64,000 nt of DNA. Source: Ulota crispa. Its lineage: Eukaryota > Streptophyta > Bryopsida > Orthotrichales > Orthotrichaceae. Location: assembly GCA_963920765.1 (NCBI GenBank), contig OY987243.1, forward strand, positions 7,936,001 to 8,000,000. The letters are read 5' to 3'. Within the stretch, counting starts at the first letter, position 1, and each line of letters opens with the position of its first letter. Of this stretch, positions 36,116 through 48,306 are shown one piece after another. Under the pieces are notes generated by a model. It did not search any database, was not told the origin of the DNA, and saw nothing but the letters and a program-made list of their open reading frames with translations. Both the position numbers and the translations under genes were made by a program.

Positions 36116-36589
36116 TTTGTTGATTTAGATAATGGTGTCCAAATCAATAGAACGTATTTAGTTTTTTACAGAGTTCTCTTAAATTAGTCAATTAGAGTAG
36201 GCAAGTGTCCAAATCAACAAGAAACTATTGGTTTTTTGTTGTTTTGGACAGAGTTTTCTACTAGTGTTAAGAGTGCGTTATTAGATGCTGCTGTGAGTTT
36301 AGGAATGGAAGGCGTGAGACCATTGTCACTTGTTTTGGATACAACACATCAAAGTATAAACCACGCTTTGACAAGAAGGGTGTCTGCACTAGACAATGAA
36401 GACATTGTGCCTAGGTTGTGATTCCAATGATTGAAGAGATCAGGTTTGTCAGATTATGCAAAAAGTTGTGTGTTTGCTTGGTGGAATGGTTAGACCAAGG
36501 TTTCACCAAATAGAAAGGATATTGTCAAGTATAGGGTGGGCCGACTGCAATGGGCCGAGCCGCATCCTACGCACTACGTCTGTGAGGCT

Positions 36590-37909
36590 CAAGTTTGTTT
36601 TCTTAATTTTCTCTTTTCTACTTGTTATGGACTTTTGGGATCTTCCATGTTTACTTTAAGAGTATCAAATGCTCAATCAAATGTAAAAAAGATCAAGCTC
36701 AAAAGACATAACTGAACCTTTAGACACTATCACTAATATACGTGGATGTAGAGTAAAATGAAGATTACAAATGAGCAAAAACAACTATCTAAAACTAGAT
36801 TGCCATGCTTCTATCTATTCACTACTTACAGTACAATCATAGTTGAAATAGTGTGCTACTAAAACATTTAGATATAGGACTATATCAACAAACAAAGCAC
36901 GCATTGTGATTCTTGTTGTAATAATTATAATTTAGTTACCAATATTCTATAAGTCCAACTAGTGTCATTAATAATACAAACTAGCCAAAAGTATTTACTT
37001 CTCACTTCTGAACATTTGTGCATTGCCCCTTTTATACTAACAGCTAATGTCTTTGATACGCAATGTACCTTTCTTCATGAGTTACTACAGATAGAGAAAA
37101 TATATAATAAAATGTACTAATAGCCGTTTACCTAGTTTTATTTGACATACATTTCTGTAGTATCAATTGTACTTTACATACATTTATGTGGTATCAATGT
37201 ATTTTATATACTTTTTTGTAGTATCAATTATACTTTACAAACGTTTATCTCGTATCAATGTATTTTATATATGTTTTTGTAGTATCAATTGTATAGCTCA
37301 TTAATAATTTCAACTTTAATTGAAAGTTTCATATACTAATTGTACTATAGTAGTTACTGTCTTTGATACGCAATGTACTTTTCTTCATGAGTTACTACAA
37401 ATAGGAAAAATATATCAAAATTGTACTAATAGCCGTTTACCAAGTTTTATTTGACATACGCATTTGTAATATCAACTGTACTTGCCATACGTTTCTATAG
37501 TATCAATTGTACAATTCATTAACAATTTCAGCATTAATTCAAATTGTCATATACTAATTGTACTTTGGTAGTTCTCACTTTGTTACAAGTATAAATCAGT
37601 ATCTTTACCATTCCATACAGAAAGTGCTAGTAAATTTTTGGGTATCACATAGTACTTTAACTATGTTGAAATCAATATAAATAGATAGAAGTACACAAAC
37701 ATACTACTTTTTGTACTGTGGTGGTCATGAGGTTGTTTTGTATGTACTACAATGATGTATTTTCTAGTACAAGAAAGTACATTTGATATATTGTGGTTAG
37801 CATATAATTAAATTAGTACAAGTAATACAAGTTTGTTCAAATTGTACAACACTGCATATAGATAAGTATTTGTTTCTGACACTAATCGATTTTTTTGATG
37901 CTCTGTTTG
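36590..37909 (+). other. Intron of the transposase-like gene, with internal repeats
   Basis: It lies between a GT donor after 36589 and an acceptor just before the W-W-V-R-K-L-K exon (about 37913). It is AT-rich and non-coding, and it includes the local duplication at 37045-37562. Confidence 0.55.
37045..37562. repeat. Local tandem duplication with inner 30-bp repeats
   Basis: The unit starting TGTCTTTGATACGCAATGTA at about 37048 recurs at about 37358, a spacing near 310 bases. Both copies end in a shared ATATACTAATTGTA block (about 37332-37345 and 37550-37562). Inside the first copy, GTAGTATCAATTGTA-type phrases repeat roughly every 30 or 60 bases (37157-37294). Confidence 0.75.
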
Positions 37910-39691
37910 GTAGACTGGTTTTTTTTTGAGCTTCAAAGAGGCACATCTCGAGTGCAGTGTGCGTCAAAGGGCATTTGAACGGCTTAAGCCGTGGTGGGTA
38001 AGAAAGTTGAAAGAAAGAAACACTTGTTGCTGCATATATCATGTTGAGATGGACTTTATGAAAGATGCTCTAAGTAATTTAAGGGATAGAGTCAGGGTCT
38101 CCATGCATCCATAGATTGCACGTGCAAATGTGTCATATGTTTGGACAATGGTGAGGAAGGTTGCCAAGCCCATCAAAGTGTTTTCAAGAGAATAACGTTG
38201 TTGTGGAAATCATGCATGTGTGAAAAGGGGGAATATGATTCTTGGCACAGGTTGGAGTGTCTCATGGGTAATTGCAATGATTGCGGTTTCCATTTATTAA
38301 CATTTTGTGACTTGGAAGTGTGTAGCTCTTCTTTGTTTAACTTGAAATGGAAAGGCTTTGAGTATTACCAAATAGGGGTTGATGTTGAGACAGGCAATGC
38401 CAAGAAACGTTTAAAATAAGCTTTTAAAGAGACTTCTACACAAGTATTTCTGTCTTATATGGAGAAGACAGTTACCACGTTCATTAAGCACAATTTTTAG
38501 GCTAGGTGGTAAGACAAGCAATGTAAGCTCATGATGGCTAACATTCCTGAAGGAGTTTTGGTATCTCACATAGATTATGCTGAGAATTACTCCTTTGCCA
38601 TCCAAAACAAGGTTCACAATATGTATTATTTTACCACTTCAGTAACTATTCTAGTTCATATTACCATGTGGAGGGAAGGAATTGAAGTATTAAAGCAAAC
38701 CCACTTCAATATTTCAGATGATAAAGATCACAATTCTGCATTTGTTCAACACTACTTGCTATTACATTGGGTTTGGGTGTTAGATTTTGGATTTTCTGCT
38801 GAGGAACATTGGATATTTAGTGATGGCTTAGCGCACAATTTAAGTGTGCCACAGCCATGTACTTTGTGGCTAGATACCCTATGTTGATTGGGGGCTGTTT
38901 AATGCATTGGATTTTTTTTGAGTCAGCACATGGTAAAGGGGAGTGGAATGGTGCCGGCGTTGTTGTGAAGAGGGCGCTTGCAACTAAGCAAGTTCAAAAC
39001 CCATTGCATCCACTGCAAAAATGCGCAACAAGTTGAGAATTTTTTGGATGAGAAGTATCAAAATAGAGTTGTTAGTTCATATTTTGATACTAACATTTCT
39101 TCTTTGTGTAGAGTTTTTTGGCACATTGCAGAGGGGGAGGTGAATCATGGGGACATCAGTTTGAGATGCAATACAATTGTAGGTTCCAAGAGTCTGTATT
39201 TGATCATGGGATTTTTGCTAACTGACCCTACTCTACTAAAAATATGTGCTTTAAGTTGTTTTTGTATACCTTGTGTAGATCAAGACTGGGCCAATTGCGA
39301 GAGGCATAGCCATGTCCAGGAGTGGCAGGTTCAGAGGCTAGTACCAATTAGTGCCAATGCGGTTGCAAACCAAGCAGAGGAGATTGAGGAAGCAGATTTT
39401 TGGCTGCATGATGGCACATTGATGGAGATTAGAGACATGGTGGACGTCGGCAACAATTTCATGGTACCGGTAGAGGAAGACAACAAAGACGGCGTCTCGT
39501 TTTATATTCTCCAATGCCAAAAATCCAAGTTTGTTTTGACTGAGCCTCTGGTTTGTCTGTGGGGAGGGAATTTTATGGCTGGTGATTTTGTAATATGTGG
39601 CAAATACTACAAGAAGTATGGACGGTTAGATAAGTCATACCTTTTTTGTGACAAGGCCGTAGATGCTCACATAGATGCCCACCTAGTTTGA

Positions 39692-41866
39692 GTGTATAAG
39701 TTTCCAATGACACTTGCTTTGCATAGGGTTAAGGGAACAAAGGTTTATAACCTCTCTGCAGAATCCTAGCAGATGTGTAAAGAAGCGTTACGAAAATGGT
39801 GGGCATTTAATGATGATTAGGATTTAGTGTTTGCTAGTCAAGTCCTATTTTGTACTTGCTAGTATCATTAGATACTATATTAGCTTTATTTGTACTTTTC
39901 ATAGTATTTTAGATACTAAAAGTACAATTGATGCAAAACATGAGTATTGTAATGTTCATGTGGTATATGCTATCAATAGCACAGTTTAATTGTAACATAT
40001 TAATTTATGCATAATATAGTCTTTAATTTTTATCTCTGATTTCTTTCATTGTTGAATGATGAACTTGCTTGTTTTCATCTGAACCTTAACTCGGGCTCAC
40101 TCCCTGTTTGGCACAAGTTCTTCTATATAATCATGTAGGTTAGACTTTGCACTAGCTAAGTCATTGGTTAATTGCTATTTGAATATTCATTCAAACGCAG
40201 GTATGGTGGTGTTTCTGTAATTTTTAAAGAAATAAGATTAAATCTTTAAACCACATGGTAGGAAACTTTTAAAAAAATGACAGTTCACTTACTAACAATA
40301 AGTAAAGGCTGTATTCAAAATAATAGAAATAGTTTATATTATATTTTCCAATAATTGTTGTAGGCATATAGACCTTTGCCTAGTTCTGAGGTCAGTATAC
40401 CCTTCACTATCTTCTACATTGATCCTGCATTTGGTAGTATTGAATATTATTTGATAGTTTCAAATTTGGTCTGTAAAACTATAAGTTCACATATCTAATG
40501 ATAAACTAGTGCATACTATTAGTACGCCATATCTTTTCTATCTTGAAACCACGTAATGCTTATAAAATTATGAATATCATTGCAATCTATCCATTATTTA
40601 TTATACATTTTAGGTTCATCATATTAATTGGCTTCAATAGTTATTCAACAATAGATTTTGTGAAAACTAATATGATCCAATAGCCATAGCAACCTTCTAG
40701 AATTTTCACAAAAATTTAATTCCACTTCATTCATCATTCATACTTCAAAATTAAAGTGCACATGTCCATTAACATCCCATTTTTTTTCAAACCATGTATA
40801 TGAAAATAAACATCAGCATCTCAATCTCATAAAGACAAATTATAAAATTACTCAACTTACTGTCCTCAGTTTAGGTAAACAATTGTTGTCCATCCCATCT
40901 CAAATTGAACTCAATTTAATTCCAACAATAAATATCATCCACACTAATATCATTACGTCGTCTACTTGACAATGATCTTATACCTTCAACTTCCAATTTT
41001 AGGTATAAAACTCAATAGTTTTATACAAACACCCCCACATATGGAATCTTCATTAAACACCACTTATCCATACAAAATTTATTTGTACAATTAATAGTAT
41101 TCACTCTCACTAATTAAACTAAAGTTCACCTACACAAACAACAAGCCAATATATAATCATCACCATAAAGTGGTTCACATGCAATTCTACCATGGTATTA
41201 CAATGACTAAACCAACATCATAGATACTCCTATCACACATTTAGCCTATATAATCACATCAGCTTTCAAACACTACTAGACTTATTTTTGGTGAGGAGCA
41301 TTCAATTCCTCTCTAGAAACTTGTTATTGTTAGTAAGTCACCAATGATTCCAATCCATCTTGACCAATTAAATATAAAACAAAACCACAATGATTGTCAC
41401 TTCACATATTCCCTCCATGTGTCTATTGATAGTATTATTTGATCTAGAAAACCAAAATCGTGACAAAAAGGATTTAAACTCTCAATTGCATCTACATCAC
41501 AGACTTAGAAGAAAAGAAAAGGACTAAAATTTGAAATGTGCTTCTCTACATATTCTATGAGTGCATAGACCGTGTACAAATACTTATAAAAAATTTGGAC
41601 TATACTTTACAGTGTATAATATTATTGCCATTTATTATAAATTCTTTAGTTACTCTAGTCTGATTAAGACTACGTATTTGAACTTGGGTTTTAATCTAAT
41701 GGAATTCTTCAATGAATGTTTAAGGTTATGAACATATTTATTTCATAGATTATAAAGAAAATCTTATGATATTGTGTTATGATACAAAGTTAATTAAATG
41801 AGCTCTTCAACATGATGTACTAAGATATGCATACAATATATCATATAATTCAATTATTCTATGGTA
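39692..41866. other. AT-rich spacer between convergent genes
   Basis: No gene is seen. It separates the 3' end of the + strand transposase-like gene from the 3' end of the - strand SET gene, so the two are convergent. The first 300 bases are rich in AGTAC/GTACT words, as are the spacer at 44.5-45.6 kb and the intron at 37 kb, suggesting all three belong to one element. Confidence 0.4.
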
Positions 41867-44406
41867 TCAAATAGCATTTGTTTTTTTGTCTCTACACAAA
41901 TTACTATCACACTTACAAGTGAAGGATGGAAGTTGCAGGTCTTCATTGCTGAAATCAATCCCATAATCCCATGTGAGGCCCTCCTTAGATTGAATTGCCC
42001 TATTAGTGAAAAATGCAACATGGTACAAGCTCTTCCCTGTGTTCTCAATCTTGACAGGCATGTCAATTAGGTTAGCATCTCCACACCTGCACAACATCAG
42101 TGCAATCACATTTAGTAGATTAACATGCATTAAAACAAACATTGACCATTCAAAAGGATGTGGTACATGTCAAACCTATGATTGAGGAATCTTGCCACAT
42201 TGCCATAGTGAGTAGCATCCAAGCACAAAGCTGTGTTGTCATCTGCTTTTCTCTTAGTAGCCCAGTCAGCATCAAGCTGCAAACTATATGACAAACCATC
42301 CTAGACTACAAGGTTTCTAATCTCCATCTTTGCATTTGTTGAAATCTCTCTAGTCATTTCAAATACAAATGCACCTTTGAGGATATGCTGACCAGCTCGA
42401 ATCTTCCATCCAATGTGCGCTGTATGATAGACTTCTAGCAAAAACCTAATCCCTTGCTAAACCACACGATTCCCACATTTATTGTGGCACCCACACTTCA
42501 TATCACACTCCTTGATGAAACTGAATTGCATATTACCACTACGTAGTAGAAAAGGACTCTTCAACAACCCACGTGAGTTGTAGGCAATCACCATTAGTGC
42601 CCCTTATACAATGACAAGGCACCCCTACAGTTAGACAATTATCTGCGCTACACAAGCAGAACTCACCAACTCCTAAACCAACAATAGAGGTATGGACAAA
42701 GCCTTGTTATGGACCAAATTGATAGTTATGTATTTGAAAGGACTGATTGGTGAATCATGTGGGAAAACTCAAATAGGGATTGCCTCCAATCCCCTCTAAA
42801 GATAAGTCTTTGGCATTGAATTTAGCCTATATGAAACACAACCAAGCAAACCACATCAGAATGACATAATCATCAATAAAAATGGTTAGATCATGATAAA
42901 CTGTGTTTTTTTCAGTGACCTCTAGTCACAAGGCTATATACATTAACTGCTACACTACATGGTACTAGGCTGCAAAACATTAATCAACACTACAAATTGC
43001 CATAAATACTCTAAACCATAACTATATATTCAAAACATAATGTGAACAACATTAATGAACATATACAAAAACCAACACTTGCTACGACTTGCTACGCTTC
43101 CTTGTAGCAGCTATATCTACTTGCGTAGACATGGATACAGTCCCTTGCTGCAACCTCGTAGTTCTTGTGCCAGGGGGTGAAAACACTCAAGAAGGATCAT
43201 GGATGTGGGCCTCTACTTTGCCATTGTCATCACCCACATTTACTACTACCTTGCTCAATTCTGTAATGGAATTGGGCTCTAATCTAACAAAGTCCTCTTG
43301 GAATGCCGAGGCACCTTCATCCTAGAATAACGCTTCTTTCATCTTCTTCCCCTCCTTGTCCCTCCTCTTCATCTTCTTTGGCGTCACTAGGATTGGTGCC
43401 TCCTCTTGAAAGCTGTCCCTCACCCTCTGAGATTCTGGGAGCTCCAACTCTTGGAACACTACCTTGAACCCCTCTACGTCATGAGGAGTCTTCCCTTTCC
43501 CTACATCTCTTCCACCCCCACCCTTTTCCTCAGCATCAAAGGCCTCATGTATAGTTTGTACCTGCTCCCCATTTACATCATTTAGACCCATGGCTTCAAT
43601 GACAGGGCCCTCACTAATGCCTTCACCCTCCTCAATTGAAACCTCTCCTTTTACATCTTCCATCCCAACAAATGTCTGACCATCTCCTTGGACCTCCCTT
43701 ACATTTGCAGGTTCTTGAACTGTAAGTTTGGCTGTCAAGTCCATTGTTTGAGTGGAAGGGGTGATCTTAACGATCACTTCTCGGATGTCAACCCCCTCTA
43801 TAGCAAGCACTTCTTTGGCAACATCTCCACCATGTGCATGGAAGTCCTTTGTAGCCTGTCCATGAAGTGCTCCTAACACCTCTATAGCATGCAGCAGTGC
43901 TACTTGCTTCCCTGCCCTAGATAAGCCAAGAATTTCTCCAATTGGATTCTCCAACAGAATTTGTCCTTGTGATTTTTGATCATGAAGTAGCACACACATT
44001 AGCATGAACATCATACAGAATAAGTGAATGTCACGAAACATGTATTCCAACACTCCCAAACTGGTAATAGCCATACCTCAAGAGCCCCTTCCTCTTCACC
44101 CAAATGAAATCCACCTAAATCGCCATCACTACTCTCATTTGGATTGTTAGAAACAGTTGTACCAAAGCTGAAGGGGAGGTTCAACACCTTCAATGCAAGC
44201 CTATCCTTGCTTGACTCCAATTACAAGGTGAATTCAGTTTCACCATCGCTTTTGTATTTTCTCAAAGGCCTTTTAGCCTTTTTCTTCTTTCTTCTTGCAT
44301 TCACCTTTGAAGCAGGGCTTTCAACTTTTGACAAAGCTCTTTTCTTTGAGTCCGTTGGATTTGTGACATTGTCTGGATCAATGTCACCCTCTAGAACTTG
44401 AGACAA
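41867..44406 (-). pseudogene. SUVR-like SET-domain histone lysine methyltransferase
   Basis: The C-terminal domain is clear. Exon A (about 42838-42176) carries the pre-SET region: F-K-Y-I-T-I-N-L-V, then C-L-C-S-A-D-N-C, P-C-H-C, R-G-L-L-K, and E-C-D-M-K-C-G-C-H-N-K-C-G-N-R-V-V. It then enters SET with K-G-A-F-V-F-E, D-A-D-W and D-A-T-H-Y-G-N-V-A-R-F-L-N-H. An 89-base GT-AG intron (42175-42087) follows. Exon B (42086-41867) has G-D-A-N-L-I-D, the A-F-F-T-N-R block, L-T-W-D-Y-G-I-D-F and a post-SET C-x-C-x4-C. This is the architecture of plant SUVR proteins, which methylate histone H3 lysine 9. Upstream - strand frames (44406-43322) are disordered and charged, with a K/R-rich patch, and are probably the N-terminus. 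TAG stops at two Gln/Trp-like codons and one frameshift in pre-SET show decay. It is embedded in transposon DNA beside a transposase-like gene. Confidence 0.85.
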
Positions 44407-45620
44407 TCTAGGTCCTCTCCAGTGAGTTGCCTTTGGTGAGCAAAAAATCTGGCTTGCGGCGCCCTCCGTGAAATTTGCTAGAGAGTTTGCTGGATGCGCA
44501 AATGTCTAGCTAGCTATTGCATAACAAAAGATAAATTTGTAATTAGTTTGTTGCACATATCATCCTCTCCATGTACATAAAACTCGAGTGTCAATCATAG
44601 TCAATAATAATCAAGAAAAGAGTGAAAATATCCAGAAGAGGAGATCATGAATTTTCGAAACAAACTAAACTGAAAACCATATGATTAGCAACATGAAAAT
44701 TGAAATAAAAAACAATAATGCGTATTGGAATAGATGTTGAAAACAATAATGCATCTATATGACGAATTTAAATTTAAAAAAAATTCTAGCAACCACTTTA
44801 AGATAATGAAATCCAATTTCAAACATTGCATGTATCATATCTTTTGTACAATTTTGGACTTCTATGTACTATTGAAGTATTATAAATACAAAATTTTGTA
44901 CACTTAGAAATATTACAGATGAACATACAAAAGTATGTACAATAAGTACATTAAAATAATAAAAAGTACTATGGGTAATGAAAAATGAAGGTAGTAACTA
45001 CTATAGGATACTATACTTACATTTAAAAAGTACTTGAAACTCATGCAATAGGTAAGAAGTACAAATTATATCAAACCACATACATTTAGTGAGTGACAGT
45101 GTGATCAAACTTTGCCTGCACTAATGTATATTTCTGTAAGTAGTACTTTAAACTACAAAATACATTGCAAGAAGTCCAAGACACGTGTAGAGAAGTACTA
45201 ACAATTCTATTAGTATTTGGAAAGTACTCTAGTGAATAGGACTTTAGTTAAGAAGAACAACCCTGAACCTCAAAGTGAAAAAAACAAGTTCAGAGAATAG
45301 AATATGCACATTTCAAGCAGTTGAAGTTTCTATAATGGTATAATGTCCTAATTTACTACAATACATTATATACTTCATGATGTGAGCACATATGTTGTAA
45401 AAAATGTTGCACACCATCACAATAAGTGTACAGACATCATCTTCAGTTTTACAAGAACATTGCAATCAAGTAATAAGTGCAAATCAAAGGACATGTACAT
45501 AAATATACATAGACATACTCACAGGACAAGCTGCTAAAGAATGTCTTGCATATGAATTTCAAACATTATCAAACTCCTAACAAAAACCTACAAAGCTTTC
45601 CAATTTATGGAACTTGTAAT
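44407..45620. other. AT-rich spacer between the SET gene and the RING gene
   Basis: No gene is seen. It holds many AGTAC/GTACT words, about a dozen between 44.87 and 45.25 kb. It may contain the SET gene promoter and the 3' end of the RING gene. Confidence 0.4.
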
Positions 45621-47560
45621 TTAGAGAATGTTAATGAAAAACATACTTGCAAGTGGACATTTGGCCTTTGCTACTTCTAGACGGTCTTCAAGGACTCTCC
45701 TCCTCTCATCAAATAGACCTAACATTATTGATTTCTCCGTAAGATCTGAATTGGGCTCCCCCCCACCTGTAACTCCGATGCCATTCAAGATGTGGCAAAG
45801 AATTACATGCAACAATCTTGCACCTACGGCCTCTACCAAAAACAGTGGATGCACAGAATGGGTGATACAAATGGTTACATGAGGAAACAAGTATGTCCCT
45901 ATGAGGAAAAGGCAATGAACATAGAGAACAAACCATAACCCCATGTAAATCATTTTCATTGCCAAATGAATTAATTATTGTCGTTGTGTCTTCTAGAGGG
46001 GCATAAGCCATGGGTGTTGGAAACATGGTTGCACCCACCTTTCTTCTCTACAATGACCACAATTGAGCTAACACCGCATCAAACTCCATGCGGTGGCAAA
46101 TAATCCTTTGGGCCAATTTGGTCGTGGCAATCTCCACCCCTTCTGCCTCAAAGTTCACATCTTTGAGGCGTTTCTCTTCTGATTGGAGCTGCTCCTGATA
46201 AACCTCAAGCTTCAGTAACTCACGCTCCACATCTGCACTAGCATCCTTCATTTCCTAAATAAACTCAAGCTTCCCTTCCATGAGTCCCTTAAAGGTGCTT
46301 ATAAGAGACTAGAAACTTCTTTCCTCTTGCACTAAAATATCTCCAATTTGGACTCAGCCTCCTTGTGCTAAATCTTCAAGGCCTCCCCTTCCATGTGCAA
46401 CACGGCCATCATCTTCTCCACCTCCAACATGTACTCCACTAGAACTTCTTTGTTCAAATGTCCACCTCCTCCTCTGAAGTCTTTGAAATCCGCTGACACC
46501 ACGGACTCCCCTCCAATTTCTCCATGCTTTGATCGGGAAAGTGCCGGCACCTTTTCCAAGGTGAATACATTACCGCTAACTCCTCCTCCTTCTACCTTGA
46601 CACCTCACTCTAGCTTGATAGACCTCCAGTCCATCCCTTGAAGCTTCACAAGATTAGATGAGGATGTTAAAGAACTTCTCAATGTTTGAAGTTTCTTAAG
46701 GTCGTGCTCATGCCGATGTCTCTGTAGCTTGTTTGTTTCCTCCCCAAACAAGCACCAATTAACCTCATGTGCCCCCTTGTGAAACTCCAAGGCCACTCCT
46801 TTGGCAAAATGCATTTTCAGCAAATTTGGTACCTCATTGGGGTCATGCTGATACAGGATAGGATGCAAATACTTGATCCTATCCCTCATTTTTGCATGCT
46901 CACATTGCTGCCAGTAGAATCCGTTTCTACCACCTTTGCTCGATGGATCTCCAAAAAATTGCTTGACTATCTTTGTTGGCAGGGACCCCTTCCAAAATCG
47001 ATGAGGGTTCTGACCTGGTCCATCTTCAAGCCCATACTTGCTGGCAAAATACTCTTGACGGAGTGTCCTAGGGGGTGCCTTCAAGTTTGCAATCTCAGCG
47101 TTGACATTTGCCACAATCTTGTAACTTTTAGGCTTTCTTCCCTTTGATGGTGGCTTCTTATGAGAGCTACGTTGTTCTTCCTTGCAATGGTCTCTCTCTT
47201 CTTTGCTATTTTCTTCCTTTTCATTGCCGCAATTCCTCCCCCCCATTTGTTGATCTTTGTCTTCCTCGTCGATCTCTTGAGGGGTCCTCCCCTTCTGCCA
47301 TCTAGTGTCTTTATCATCGTTGTTGTGGATGGCCCCCTCCAACTACTGCCTTTGATTGCCGTTGTATCTCCCTTAAGGACCTAGCCCCTTTTGATGTCCG
47401 CCAATGAGCTTGTCCTTCCTTGAAGCCTCCAATGATTTTTTTGCATCCTGCCTTCCCTTCCGTCCAATCTGCTTAGCTTTCACCGCACTGAGCCTACTAG
47501 TCCCAAATTTTTCCTTGCCTAATTGCGTTCCACTTGAAATCTCCATCGCATGAACCTTGT
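45621..47560 (-). pseudogene. Gene for a large protein with conserved middle, coiled coil and RING-like finger
   Basis: Reading down the - strand, the product starts near 47545 with a basic segment. Next comes a long open piece (47342-46605, 245 aa): a charged, Lys-rich start, then a well-structured region with R-Q-E-Y-F-A-S-K-Y, F-W-K-G-S-L-P, Q-F-F-G-D-P and W-Q-Q-C-E-H-A-K. Coiled-coil-like Glu/Leu/Lys pieces follow (46559-46368, 46251-46048). Last is a finger at 45930-45803: C-S-L-C, 13 residues, C-N-H-x-x-H-x-x-C, 10 residues, C-x4-C, where the last pair is spaced wider than in a textbook RING. It ends near 45621. RING fingers usually act as ubiquitin ligases; function here is inferred from the finger alone. 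The middle domain is not recognised. Stops near 46605, 46368 and others imply decay or unmapped introns. It lies upstream of the SET gene on the same strand. Confidence 0.6.
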
Positions 47561-48224
47561 AACCACAAATAAACACAAAGCAAGTATTGAATCTAATAAT
47601 TGGCCGCAAAAATTCACAAAACGTAAGAAACGGCAGTACTGGTGAGCTGAAAAGAAGTATGAACACTTACAGCAGAAAAAACAAGGTATTGCCTATGTAG
47701 ATAGTGCACAAACTAAGGAAACAGAAAGCTATGAGTAAACTTACAAGATTTTGCGCTCCCAGAAAAGCGAAAGGTGTAGACTTGATAGCAGCAAATACCA
47801 AAAGATTCACAACAATTTCAATGCACCTATGCCGTGTAGTGAACTGCAAATTGAATACAAATTTTCAAGTGTGACCAAAATTGAGCATTTTGCAGTAGCA
47901 ACTAGCCTCTCTAAGTTGTGCCAATCGCAAAATATCTCATTGTAAGCTTTGTGAGATGAACACGCTCGCCTAGTTGAAATGCTCAACACATTGTTTGAAT
48001 CACTAAAGAGAATAATGATACGTTAATCTCTATTGTAATGGCAAAACAAGTATGAAGAGAACGCGCCTAGAACTCTATCACGAGCAACAGCACTTCCCTT
48101 TGCAAAATCACGAGTAGAGCACAAAAATTCAAAACAAGTTGAGTCACAAGTCCCCCCCAGAAAGGCGTGAGACGACGACCAAAGACTTGATAGTGAGGCG
48201 GATTTAATCATTGGCCATCACTGA

Positions 48225-48306
48225 TTTCCAAGCATTGGGTGCTGAAGGTAACCTCCAGTCACCGGTTTCCATGCAGTGGGTACTGAAAGTAACCTTTGGT
48301 CACCGT
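48225..48306. repeat. 41-bp tandem duplication
   Basis: Two adjacent 41-base units starting TTTCCA (48225 and 48266), each containing a TGGGT-x-CTGAA-x-GTAACCT phrase and ending GTCACCG. Only two copies are present. It lies upstream of the RING-type gene. Confidence 0.8.

Larger units (their letters stand above)
33175..36266 (+). mobile_element. Nested non-autonomous CACTA element, 3.1 kb
   Basis: The left end CACTAGTAGAAAA (33175) and the reverse complement of the right end, CACTAGTAGAAAA (ending 36266), are identical over 13 bases and similar further in. TTA occurs directly outside both ends (33172-33174 and 36267-36269), a 3-bp duplication. The interior lacks any transposase and contains a tRNA-like SINE head, a foldback element and a minisatellite. 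Removing it together with one TTA restores a continuous reading frame of the surrounding transposase-like gene, which confirms both borders. Its TIR differs from that of the 54-kb element, so it belongs to another CACTA family and needed transposase in trans. Confidence 0.9.
32691..39691 (+). pseudogene. Transposase-like gene with HIDYAENY / FSDG / HGKG motifs, multi-exon
   Basis: Coding blocks are about 32691-33174, 36267-36589 (ending at a GT donor) and about 37910-39691. The first two are one exon interrupted by a nested CACTA element; across the TTA duplication the frame continues exactly. The third carries a W-W-V-R-K-L-K block with a C-C-C-I-Y-H-V-E-M cluster, then H-I-D-Y-A-E-N-Y (38567-38590), F-S-D-G (38816-38827) and H-G-K-G-E-W-N-G (38929-38952), then a C-F-C-I-P-C-V-D-Q-D-W cluster near 39253. 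I know a widespread eukaryotic repeat-encoded family with spaced H-x-D-[YF]-x-E-N-Y, S-D-G and H-G-K-G-x-x-D-G motifs, which I read as a D-D-E-type nuclease core; that reading is inference. Here the Asp after H-G-K-G-E-W is Asn, and stops occur near 38114, 38191, 38417, 38498 and 38885. It probably mobilised the three-gene block. Confidence 0.65.
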
